Source of the DNA: JBBRUG01 sp038247995
GTDB taxonomy: Bacteria > Chloroflexota > Chloroflexia > Chloroflexales > Chloroflexaceae
Assembly: GCA_038247995.1 (NCBI GenBank)
Contig: JBBRUG010000332.1
Location: forward strand, 1-6,456
Reading direction: 5' to 3'
DNA: 6,456 nt
A program made the position numbers and the translations under genes. Positions 1 to 5,810 of the stretch are shown here, in pieces. Each line of letters starts with the position of its first letter. Position 1 is the stretch's first letter. Under the pieces are notes generated by a model that saw only the letters and a list, made by a program, of their open reading frames with translations, ran no database searches and was not told where the DNA came from.

Positions 1-32
1 CCGCTTCAGCGGCCGGTTGCTGCACCGGAAAC

Positions 33-55
33 GTGCGGCGCTTTAGCGCCTGCAC
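33..55. other. Hairpin downstream of the integrase gene
   Basis: The left arm at 33-41 (GTGCGGCGC) pairs with 46-55 (GCGCC, a bulged T, GCAC) across a TTTA loop, giving nine base pairs with one bulge. It lies about 55 bases past the integrase stop codon and could act as a transcription end or RNA-stabilising element. No T-run follows on the minus strand, and only a weak ACTCTT follows on the plus strand, so a classical intrinsic terminator is not supported. The rest of 1-108 has a short CCGC/GCGG inverted repeat at 1-12 and no convincing gene. Confidence 0.45.
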
Positions 56-108
56 ACTCTTCGCTAACACTATCATAAGGAGCAAGGCAGACTCACCTGC
101 TCACTCCA

Positions 109-1083
109 TCACGATACCTGCTGCTCGCGGCGCGGCTGAACATGGCCGTTTGTGCTGGCCCCATTGGTATGCGCACCGAGATGGTTGTTCTGGCGCACGA
201 TCTCGGCATACCGTCGGGTGCTGCGTGGGTCACGGTGGCCAAGGATCCGCCGTACCACCTGCTCGGGGTAGTAGGCGATCAACTCGGCAGCTGCCGTGTG
301 GCGCAGATGATGCAAGGTGTAGCGTGGCGTCTCTTTCCCATCGATAATGTCTACGAGCCGCGCCGCCTTACACACACTCACCCAACGTCGATGCAACGTG
401 TCGTACGAGGCACGATTGCCGCGTGACGAGTGAAACAGCGGCATCCCGGCATGGACGTCGTCGCCCAGTTCGCGCATCCAACTGCGTAACCCGCGTAAAC
501 TACGCGGCATCACATCCGGTGTGAGCACCACCATACGCTTGGTGCCGCTCTTACTGTCATGCACGAGCAGTAGTTCCCGCCCCGGCTCCAGGATCACATC
601 ACCGACATTCAGATTCAGCACTTCGTCGGTGCGCACGCCGATCTCGCGCAACAAGGTAAAGATCAAGCGGTATGGTTGCGGCGCCGCATTGATTGCTACA
701 TCCAACGCTCGGCGCTCGGTTTCGCTCACAATCGGCTGCGGGCGATGTTCGGCGTGGTAGCGCCCACCGATGCCATCCACGGGGTTCATCGCGCTAAAAC
801 CGTGTTCCGTTGCCCAACGAAAGAACCGCCCCAGGCTCGCAATGCGTCGATTCGTCGTGCCTGGTTGTTCATTCCGCCCTTCGAGAAACTCCCGAATGTC
901 ATTTGTGTCAACTGTAGCGAGAGCTTGGGTCAGCGCCGAAGATGCAGTCCGTAAATCGCACCGATACGAGGTGATTGTATTCTGGCTTAGCCCGTGCTCA
1001 CGCTGAATATCCGTCAGAAACGTTTCAATCTCGGTGGCGATCGTGCGCGAGCGCTGCGGTGGGAGCATCCCATCAACTGACAT
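109..1083 (-). CDS. Tyrosine recombinase / integrase, XerC/XerD-like
   Basis: A 324-residue site-specific DNA recombinase expected to cut and rejoin DNA through a phosphotyrosine intermediate. Residues about 15-100 look like the SAM-like core-binding domain (LSQNTITSYRCDL, then NRRIASLGRFFRW). Residues about 115-295 are the catalytic domain, with all expected residues: Arg151 (GVRTDEVLNL), Lys178 or Lys182 (DSKSGTK), His258-x-x-Arg261 (LHHLRHT), His283 (LGHRD) and nucleophile Tyr292 (RRYAEI). Length and lack of a large N-terminal arm-binding domain fit Xer-like or solitary integrases better than lambda-type phage integrases. After Tyr292 a polar Asn/His/Gln-rich tail of about 30 residues extends beyond the usual end. 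The start is supported by AGGAGG at 1089-1094, five bases upstream. No excisionase, phage or cassette genes are next to it. It could be a chromosomal Xer paralogue or the relic of an integrated element; substrate and site are unknown. Confidence 0.92.
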   Translation of the reverse strand: MSVDGMLPPQRSRTIATEIETFLTDIQREHGLSQNTITSYRCDLRTASSALTQALATVDTNDIREFLEGRNEQPGTTNRRIASLGRFFRWATEHGFSAMNPVDGIGGRYHAEHRPQPIVSETERRALDVAINAAPQPYRLIFTLLREIGVRTDEVLNLNVGDVILEPGRELLLVHDSKSGTKRMVVLTPDVMPRSLRGLRSWMRELGDDVHAGMPLFHSSRGNRASYDTLHRRWVSVCKAARLVDIIDGKETPRYTLHHLRHTAAAELIAYYPEQVVRRILGHRDPRSTRRYAEIVRQNNHLGAHTNGASTNGHVQPRREQQVS

Positions 1084-1088
1084 ACGAA

Positions 1089-1094
1089 CCTCCT
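1089..1094 (-). promoter_or_regulatory. Ribosome binding site of the integrase
   Basis: Read on the minus strand this is AGGAGG followed by five bases (TTCGT) and the ATG at 1083. It is a near-perfect Shine-Dalgarno and fixes this start over the internal Met at residue 6. Confidence 0.8.
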
Positions 1095-1168
1095 GAATCT
1101 CACACCCTGACGAGTCATGTTAGCGCAGACGCACGAACGCTTCTGTCATATAACGTCGGTTTTTTTAC

Positions 1169-1177
1169 ATTATAGCA
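1169..1177 (-). promoter_or_regulatory. Extended -10 promoter for the integrase
   Basis: On the minus strand the bases read TGCTATAAT, a consensus -10 box with the TGn extension, in an AT-rich stretch. No good -35 hexamer lies 16-18 bases upstream, which is tolerated by extended -10 promoters. Transcription would start near 1162 and give a 5' leader of roughly 80 bases. This is inferred from sequence only. Confidence 0.6.
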
Positions 1178-1263
1178 AAAACTACGCAATAATTCTAGTT
1201 CTAAAATGAGAATATTTGAAGTCGCATGAAATTCAATTATGCTGGTCTAGGCGCTGAATGCAA

Positions 1264-1294
1264 CCGGCCCCTATCATCATTCGACGGGGGCCGG
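1264..1294 (-). other. Hairpin spanning the transporter stop codon
   Basis: CCGGCCCC at 1264-1271 pairs perfectly with GGGGCCGG at 1287-1294 across a 15-base loop that contains the TGA stop (1277-1279). In the direction of transcription only TT follows the stem, so termination without Rho would be weak. It may protect the 3' end or be a by-product of Pro/Ala-rich coding sequence. Confidence 0.4.
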
Positions 1295-2509
1295 CGCAGT
1301 CGTTGGCGGGGTAGCATTAGCGGAACGCAACAGCGGCATGTACCAGAGTAAGCTGAGCAGGCCGAACGCAGCAGTAAGCCCTAAAGCGGTACTATATGCC
1401 ATCGGTGGGTAGGCGCCGGCCGTTGTACGTGGAAAAAACCCAATCACCAGGCCCATCAGCCACTGTAACAAAAATGCGCCGCTAAAGCCGAATAAGTTCA
1501 CCGCCGTCAATGCGCGGCCACTCAACGCCGGCGGAAATATCTGGCGTGCCTGAGCAAGCACGGCCACATTCGCTGCGCCACATAAGCCGAGGACAGGCAA
1601 TAATAGAGGTAAAATTGCTGCTACCGGGCGCACAGCCAGCAGCACCTGGCTGCCCACAAAAATTGCGCTCATAGTAGCGATCACCCGGCTCAAACCAAAC
1701 CGATCTGCCAACCCGCCCGCCGCCGTGTAGCCTACCGTTGCGCCTATGCTCAGCAGCAGCAGCAACGTGCCGACTTCGAGCGCACCGAGCCCATATGCAT
1801 CATAGAGGTAGGGGCCGGCCCAAAGCCCCTGCAGGGCGAGCAATGTGCCGTTCAGCGCTGCATTCAGCGGCACCAGCCGCCAATAGCGCTGATCGCCGAA
1901 AATCTGGCTCAGGCCGCCCGCCGTGCCCGTACTGCTCCGCCACGGCACCCCCGGCGGTGTATTGCGCGTAAAAAGCATCAGCGACAGTGCGCTCACGGCC
2001 GTTACTACACCGCCGCCAAGAAAAATCACCCGCCAGCCGAGCGTATCGTTCAGCCAGGCCAGCGGTGTTGTGGCCGCCAGCGCACCCAACGACCCGATCC
2101 CTACAAACAGCCCCGCGATCGTGGCGAAACGCTGCGGCGGAAACCATTCACCAAACGCGCGTAGCGCACCCATCAGGATGCCGCCCATGCCGACCCCGAT
2201 CAGCGCCCGCCCAAACGCGACCAGGGCAAATGACTCGCCAAGAGCGAACAACAGGCTGCCCAGAGCGCCGATCAGCATCAATCCCGGCGTCACCCAACGC
2301 GGCCCCCAACGATCCAAGCCCAGACCCAACGGCAACTGGATCGCCGCAAAGCTCGCAAAAAAGAGGCTCGTCATCAAGCCAAGTTGAGCTGCCTCTAACT
2401 TTAGGTCACGGGCCAGATCGGGCGCAATAACGGCATTGGCGGTGCGGAAAAAGTAGGAGAGAAAATAGGCTCCTACAAACAACAAGAAAATCGGATATGC
2501 GCGTTTCAT
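1277..2509 (-). CDS. Major facilitator superfamily (MFS) transporter
   Basis: A 410-residue inner-membrane secondary transporter with about twelve hydrophobic helices, the normal MFS size. The loop after helix 2 carries signature motif A (GLGLDRWGPRW, residues 62-72), and the second half has its degenerate repeat (GGLADRFGLSR, 265-275), showing the duplicated six-plus-six fold. Helix 1 has an Arg at position 22 followed by TANAVIAPDL, as in MFS members with a charged pore residue, so an anionic substrate is possible but not shown. A long cytoplasmic loop lies at about 181-210. The C-terminus ends in a Pro/Thr/Ala-rich tail (400-410). The start at 2509 places helix 1 right at the N-terminus; no Shine-Dalgarno is visible before it. 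It is divergent from the PHP gene and 193 bases upstream of the integrase in the same orientation, with separate promoter signals. The substrate cannot be named from sequence. Confidence 0.93.
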   Translation of the reverse strand: MKRAYPIFLLFVGAYFLSYFFRTANAVIAPDLARDLKLEAAQLGLMTSLFFASFAAIQLPLGLGLDRWGPRWVTPGLMLIGALGSLLFALGESFALVAFGRALIGVGMGGILMGALRAFGEWFPPQRFATIAGLFVGIGSLGALAATTPLAWLNDTLGWRVIFLGGGVVTAVSALSLMLFTRNTPPGVPWRSSTGTAGGLSQIFGDQRYWRLVPLNAALNGTLLALQGLWAGPYLYDAYGLGALEVGTLLLLLSIGATVGYTAAGGLADRFGLSRVIATMSAIFVGSQVLLAVRPVAAILPLLLPVLGLCGAANVAVLAQARQIFPPALSGRALTAVNLFGFSGAFLLQWLMGLVIGFFPRTTAGAYPPMAYSTALGLTAAFGLLSLLWYMPLLRSANATPPTTAPAPVE

Positions 2510-2516
2510 ACGCGCT

Positions 2517-2522
2517 ATTGTA
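2517..2522 (-). promoter_or_regulatory. Candidate -10 box of the transporter, leaderless arrangement
   Basis: On the minus strand TACAAT ends seven bases before the ATG at 2509. That spacing would put the transcription start at or next to the start codon, giving a leaderless mRNA, which agrees with the missing Shine-Dalgarno. No strong -35 is seen. Confidence 0.4.
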
Positions 2523-2543
2523 ACGGAATTGCCGAACCACTTT

Positions 2544-2560
2544 GCCCTGCCGGCACGGGC
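2544..2560. promoter_or_regulatory. Operator-like palindrome in the divergent gap
   Basis: The 8-base palindrome TGCCGGCA is flanked by GCCC on the left and, after one extra C, by GGGC on the right, forming an almost perfect two-fold symmetric site. It lies upstream of the plus-strand -10 box and about 35 bases upstream of the transporter start, where a bound regulator could affect both genes. No regulator gene is in the window, and symmetric GC-rich words also occur by chance. Confidence 0.35.
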
Positions 2561-2567
2561 ATGCTTA

Positions 2568-2576
2568 TGCTATACT
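2568..2576 (+). promoter_or_regulatory. Extended -10 promoter for the PHP gene
   Basis: The bases TGCTATACT form an extended -10 box. A weak TTGCCC at 2542-2547 would instead pair with the overlapping TATGCT at 2566-2571 at 18-base spacing. Transcription would begin near 2583, leaving about 220 bases before the ATG at 2804. The same TGCTATA word precedes the integrase. Confidence 0.5.
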
Positions 2577-2597
2577 AGCGATCGATGTTTCAGGTAC

Positions 2598-2807
2598 ATG
2601 AAAGGAGGTTCTCGCACCGGTCCCATCCTGCATAATAGGCATTGGAGCGCGTTTGTAGATTGTACTTACCCAAGCTGTCCCGTACAAAGATGCCTGTTAC
2701 AGTGTCTGATTTATGCTGTGTGGCGACCGAACTCTATGTATACAACAAAATATCGTTTGCAAAAAATGGAAGAAAACTGTCTTTGTTGTGGAGTAAAGAA
2801 AGTATGA
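2598..2807 (+). CDS. Possible small cysteine-rich leader ORF
   Basis: A 69-codon reading frame begins at an ATG just after the predicted transcription start and ends with a TGA that overlaps the ATG of the PHP gene (ATGA at 2804-2807), the classic arrangement for translational coupling. The product would be basic and hold seven cysteines, three of them near the end in NCLCCG. I do not recognise it. A weak CAGG lies only three bases before the ATG, while a perfect AAAGGAGGTT at 2601-2610 lies inside its first codons with no start codon at proper distance after it. The gap is AT-rich and codon use is unlike the neighbours, so it may be a chance frame in a long leader. Confidence 0.25.
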   Translation: MKGGSRTGPILHNRHWSAFVDCTYPSCPVQRCLLQCLIYAVWRPNSMYTTKYRLQKMEENCLCCGVKKV

Positions 2808-5167
2808 GTACTGTTTCTGAGGCGCGCAACGGCATGCGCTGGGTTCGCGCCGATCTGCACATTCACACGCCCGCTTCTGAGGATTACGCCGAGCCCGAAG
2901 TTAGCTTTCTTGAGATCTTGCAGGAAGCCGAACGCCGCGATCTTGAATTGATCGCCTTTACCGACCATAATACCGTTCAGGGCTATGAAAAGCTCCAACG
3001 TGAGCTTGAATTTTTACAGACGCTGGCGACGGCAAACCGCCTGACCCCCGATGAACAGACCCGTCTCGACGAGTATCATCGCCTGCTGGCGAAGATCACG
3101 GTACTCCCCGGCTTCGAGTTTACCTCGCACTTCGGCGCGCATATTCTGGGCATCTTTCCACCTAGTCGCTCAATCAGCCTCATTGAAGCCACTCTCCTCC
3201 AGTTGGGTGTTCCGCCTGAGCATTTAAAAGCGGGCCTCTGCGGCATCTCGAATACGCGCCACGTCACCGAAGCCTATGAACTGATCTCCCGCGCCGGTGG
3301 CCTGGTTATTGCGCCCCATGTGAACGGCCCCAATGGTGTTGTCACCGAAACGCTGCGCCTTGGCACCAGCGGTCAGTCGCGGATCGCGGTCTCGCAGAGT
3401 CCGTTTCTGCACGCGCTGGAGTTCGTCAACTTTTATACCGACCACGAGAAGTTTACCTCGCCCGGCTTCTACAACGGTAAAACCGAACACTACGACCGAC
3501 GCATGTTTTGCATCCAGGGCTCCGACGCTCATCGCCTGCGCCGCCTCACCGACGCCGACCCGCAAATGCTCCATCGCCACGGCATCGGCGACCGTTATGT
3601 TGAGTTTCTGCTGCCCGAGGCAAGCTTCGACGCCTTACGCGCCCTCTTCGCCAGCCAGGAATTCGACCGGGTGCGTGTGCCTAAGCGTGATCAGAAGCAG
3701 TGGGCGGTCGATGCGGTGCGCTTCGGCGGCTCCTCCGAGCGCCAGATTTTGCGTGCCCTTAGCACCGAACCGCAGGCCGCCTACCAACTCTGGAGTGATG
3801 TCGCTGCCCTCGCCAATAGCGGTGGCGGCGTGCTTGTCGTTGGCTGCGAGCCCGGTGGCAAGGTCGTCGGCGTGCCACGCCCCGATCAGGCCAGTGAAGC
3901 ACTGCGCCGGGGCACCACCGAACAGGTGACGCCACAGCCCTACCTGAGCTTCGAGTTGATGCACTACGAAGGTCAGGACGTCATGCGTGTCGAGGTGAAG
4001 GTCGCCGAACCGCCGCCCTATGTCGGTGCAAACGGCACCATCTATGTTCGCCGCGACGGCGAAACCCATACCGCCGACCGCAGCGAGATCCTCCAACTCT
4101 GTCGGCGTGCCCTCGCCGAAGGTGCCTCCTCACCGCTCGATAACGGCGAAGATCTCGACCTGCCGCGCTCCGGCGTCGAGATTGTCACCGGTCAGCGCCG
4201 GGGCGGGGTCTGGCTTTATGAAGTACGTGATTTGCGTACGACTGCCGGCGTCACCCGCGACCGCGCCCAGGGGCTGTGGGCATATGCCATCGGGCGCCAC
4301 GAAGACCTGCGTGACGGTCGGATCGATCTCCAGAGCCAAGTCAAGTGGAAGGGTCGGCTCGGCCTCTGGCGCGCTTATCGCCAGGGCAATCGCGTCAAGT
4401 ATGATCTCGTCCATCGCGATGTGAACGGGGTGATCGATCATATCTTCTTTGGGGTCAGCGACTGGGGCCTCAGCGAAGCCTGGATGGCCTTACTGAACGA
4501 GGGCAATGGCGACGCTGTCGAGCAGGAGCCCGCCGATTTCGTCCGCGACGATGAGCAACCCGAAGGCATGTCCAGCGCCGAAGAGATCGCAGCGCCCATC
4601 ACTGCGCCGATGGACATTGAAGAGGGGCCATGGTCTGATCGGCGCGTGCGCTGGCGGGGGCGCGGCGGCCTCGCTCGGATCGCTCGCGATGGCACCGGCA
4701 ATGTACGCTTCGATCTGGTAATGAAAGAAAAAGACGGCCCCGGCGAGCAAGCCTACAACGGCGTCCCCTACGACAAACTCACCGACGCCTGGCTCAACCT
4801 GATCCGCGTTGCCCGCCCGCGCACCGGCATCGAAGTCGTCAGCGCCAGCCAGGACGATGACGGCACCTGGCAGTATGTCTTCCGCAACTTGCGCACCGGC
4901 GATGTCAGTGGCGTGCCCTGGCGGCTCCAGGACATCGAGCCCGGCACGGTGCGCGAGTATGCTGCCCGCATGTACCAGCAAGACCTACCGCTCGACGCAG
5001 AGAAGGTACGCTGGTGGGGTAACCTTGGCTATCTGCGCCCGATGCGTAGTCAGGTTGATCTCGTCTTCCTCGACGAAAATGGCGAACCGCATTTCTACTA
5101 CGCCGCCCGCCGCGAAGAGCTTACCGCCGAGTGGCGCGAACTGCTCGAACTCTACGGCGAGGTGTAA
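2804..5167 (+). CDS. PHP phosphoesterase - AlbA_2 (Schlafen-type) - repeat multidomain protein
   Basis: A 787-residue protein, probably cytoplasmic, with no signal peptide or membrane helix. Residues about 11-285 are a PHP domain with every expected metal ligand: His19 and His21 (DLHIHTP), Asp54-His55 (FTDHN), Glu105 (GFEF), His113 (GAHILG), His172 (APH) and Asp241/His243 (GSDAH). A helical insert lies at 60-100. PHP domains hydrolyse phosphoesters using two or three metal ions. Residues about 305-438 match the AlbA_2 domain of Schlafen-like proteins (ALANSGGGVLVVGCEPGGKVVGVP, then EPPPYVGANGTIYVRRDG), a fold linked to nucleic acid binding and, in animal Schlafens, to RNA cleavage; the usual N-terminal E-F-K motif is not evident. 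Residues 456-783 are repeated modules described separately, with an acidic linker at 566-608. The ATG at 2804 is chosen because GGAG lies ten bases upstream and the PHP fold begins just after; the frame stays open upstream to a TTG at 2642, which would add 54 unrelated residues, and ATG 2834 is an alternative. Its biological role is unknown; nucleic acid processing or defence is an inference. Confidence 0.9.
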   Translation: MSTVSEARNGMRWVRADLHIHTPASEDYAEPEVSFLEILQEAERRDLELIAFTDHNTVQGYEKLQRELEFLQTLATANRLTPDEQTRLDEYHRLLAKITVLPGFEFTSHFGAHILGIFPPSRSISLIEATLLQLGVPPEHLKAGLCGISNTRHVTEAYELISRAGGLVIAPHVNGPNGVVTETLRLGTSGQSRIAVSQSPFLHALEFVNFYTDHEKFTSPGFYNGKTEHYDRRMFCIQGSDAHRLRRLTDADPQMLHRHGIGDRYVEFLLPEASFDALRALFASQEFDRVRVPKRDQKQWAVDAVRFGGSSERQILRALSTEPQAAYQLWSDVAALANSGGGVLVVGCEPGGKVVGVPRPDQASEALRRGTTEQVTPQPYLSFELMHYEGQDVMRVEVKVAEPPPYVGANGTIYVRRDGETHTADRSEILQLCRRALAEGASSPLDNGEDLDLPRSGVEIVTGQRRGGVWLYEVRDLRTTAGVTRDRAQGLWAYAIGRHEDLRDGRIDLQSQVKWKGRLGLWRAYRQGNRVKYDLVHRDVNGVIDHIFFGVSDWGLSEAWMALLNEGNGDAVEQEPADFVRDDEQPEGMSSAEEIAAPITAPMDIEEGPWSDRRVRWRGRGGLARIARDGTGNVRFDLVMKEKDGPGEQAYNGVPYDKLTDAWLNLIRVARPRTGIEVVSASQDDDGTWQYVFRNLRTGDVSGVPWRLQDIEPGTVREYAARMYQQDLPLDAEKVRWWGNLGYLRPMRSQVDLVFLDENGEPHFYYAARREELTAEWRELLELYGEV
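4169..4291 (+). repeat. Repeat module A1 of the PHP protein
   Basis: Residues 456-496 of the product. Shared with A2: a start of the type sGvEiV, then G-W-Y-x-x-R-(D/N)-L-R-T, a short Val-rich turn with a following (T/P)R or WR, and an aromatic-Ala end (YAI here). The divergence is high, so this is an old protein-level repeat and not a DNA repeat. Confidence 0.6.
4340..4498 (+). repeat. Repeat module B1 of the PHP protein
   Basis: Residues 513-565. Begins VKWKGRLGLWR, continues with VKYDLV and a turn with Asn-Gly, and ends LSEAWMALLN. It follows A1 after about 16 residues, so A1 and B1 look like one unit. Confidence 0.65.
4646..4807 (+). repeat. Repeat module B2 of the PHP protein
   Basis: Residues 615-668. 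Begins VRWRGRGGLAR, continues VRFDLV and ends LTDAWLNLIR. It has no recognisable A module before it; instead the acidic linker at 566-608 occupies that place, so an A module may have been lost or diverged. Confidence 0.65.
4823..4963 (+). repeat. Repeat module A2 of the PHP protein
   Basis: Residues 674-720. Begins TGIEVVS, has GTWQYVFRNLRTGD and a VPWRLQD turn, and ends REYA, matching A1 in order and spacing. Confidence 0.55.
5006..5152 (+). repeat. Repeat module B3 of the PHP protein
   Basis: Residues 735-783. Begins VRWWGNLGYLR, continues VDLVFLDENG and ends LTAEWRELLEL. It follows A2 after about 14 residues, nearly the same gap as A1 to B1, and closes the protein. Confidence 0.6.
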
Positions 5168-5182
5168 GTTTGTTCTATTGTG

Positions 5183-5224
5183 CGTGTTACGGGTTGTGTC
5201 GTTCACCTGCCAACCCGTAATACG
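5183..5224. terminator. Stem-loop between convergent genes
   Basis: TTACGGGTTG at 5187-5196 pairs perfectly with CAACCCGTAA at 5211-5220 over a 14-base loop, and the stem extends outward four more pairs (one G-T wobble) to 5183 and 5224. It sits in the 84-base gap after the PHP stop (5167) and the purE stop (5252), where a two-way terminator is expected. No T-run follows on either strand, so termination may depend on another factor, or the stem may only protect both 3' ends. Confidence 0.5.
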
Positions 5225-5251
5225 CCGCCCCCTCTGCTGGAATAAAGCTCC

Positions 5252-5734
5252 CTATAGATTGGCATTTTTCGCCCGCGACTGCTCAGCAAGCGTTGCTTTA
5301 TAGGCGATCAGTTTCTGCTGCAAGGCCGCATCGGCGGCAGCCAGGATCTGCACCGCCAGTAACCCCGCATTCCGCCCACCCCCGATTGCCACCGTCGCCA
5401 CTGGAACTCCGGCCGGCATCTGCACAATTGAAAGCAACGAGTCTAACCCGCTGAGGGCTTTACTCTGCACGGGAACGCCAATCACCGGCAGCGGCGAATA
5501 GGCCGCCAGCATTCCCGGCAGATGGGCCGCGCCGCCCGCCCCCGCCACAATCACCTGCAAGCCGCGTTCGTGCGCTGTGCGCCCGTAATCGGCCAGATCA
5601 TCGGGCGTACGGTGCGCCGATACGACCCGCACCTCATGCGCCACGCCGAACTCTACACATACATCGATCGCGCCCTGCATCGTCGCCAGGTCGCTATCGC
5701 TGCCCATCACGATTCCTACACGAGCTTGTGTCAT
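5252..5734 (-). CDS. purE: N5-carboxyaminoimidazole ribonucleotide mutase (class I PurE)
   Basis: A complete 160-residue PurE, the normal length of the bacterial class I enzyme. It rearranges N5-CAIR to CAIR in de novo purine synthesis, in the cytoplasm, usually as an octamer. Signatures seen: MGSDSD (residues 10-15) for nucleotide phosphate binding, SAHRTP (39-44) with His41 at the place of the catalytic histidine, AGAGGAAHLPGM (64-75), and PVQSKALSGLDSLLSIVQMP (88-107) followed by GVPVATVAIGG. Use of N5-CAIR, not AIR plus CO2, is inferred from the presence of purK next to it. The ATG at 5734 has AGGT (5743-5746) eight bases upstream, a modest ribosome site. It lies 76 bases downstream of purK on the same strand, so the two are probably co-transcribed. 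Confidence 0.98.
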   Translation of the reverse strand: MTQARVGIVMGSDSDLATMQGAIDVCVEFGVAHEVRVVSAHRTPDDLADYGRTAHERGLQVIVAGAGGAAHLPGMLAAYSPLPVIGVPVQSKALSGLDSLLSIVQMPAGVPVATVAIGGGRNAGLLAVQILAAADAALQQKLIAYKATLAEQSRAKNANL

Positions 5735-5772
5735 AGCTAATTACCTGAGTGCTGAGGATAAATCCCGCTACG

Positions 5773-5799
5773 TACAGACGACCCGCCGGGGCGTCTGTA
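5773..5799 (-). other. Hairpin in the purK-purE gap
   Basis: TACAGACG at 5773-5780 pairs perfectly with CGTCTGTA at 5792-5799, and after one mismatch the interior CCC and GGG add three pairs around a GCC loop. It begins 12 bases after the purK stop codon. No T-run follows, so read-through into purE is expected. It may tune the purE to purK ratio by partial termination or RNA processing. Confidence 0.5.
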
Positions 5800-5810
5800 A
5801 CACCGACCGA

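Noticed and set aside
43..1127. TTAGCGC words on both sides of the integrase as attachment-site repeats
   Set aside because: Only seven bases match (43-49 and 1121-1127) and the flanks diverge, which is within chance for this composition.
1160..1166. Run of seven T on the plus strand as a terminator tail
   Set aside because: No GC-rich stem precedes it, and no plus-strand gene ends here.
1923..2430. Plus-strand frames inside the transporter gene
   Set aside because: They oppose a clear 12-helix MFS protein, are Pro/Arg/Ser-rich as expected of antisense GC-rich DNA, and show no domain.
2660..2687. TTGTAC / GTACAA inverted repeat in the leader
   Set aside because: Six pairs around a 16-base loop with no added stem is too weak to call a regulatory RNA structure.
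2642..2803. Upstream in-frame extension of the PHP protein to a TTG start
   Set aside because: The added 54 residues are Cys/Lys/Leu-rich, match nothing in the PHP fold and lie in an AT-rich leader; no Shine-Dalgarno is properly spaced before the TTG (the AAAGGAGGTT is over 30 bases away).
3333..3929. Plus-strand 198-codon frame inside the PHP gene
   Set aside because: It is the out-of-frame reading of the PHP and AlbA_2 coding region, with low-complexity Arg/Ser/Pro content and no motif.
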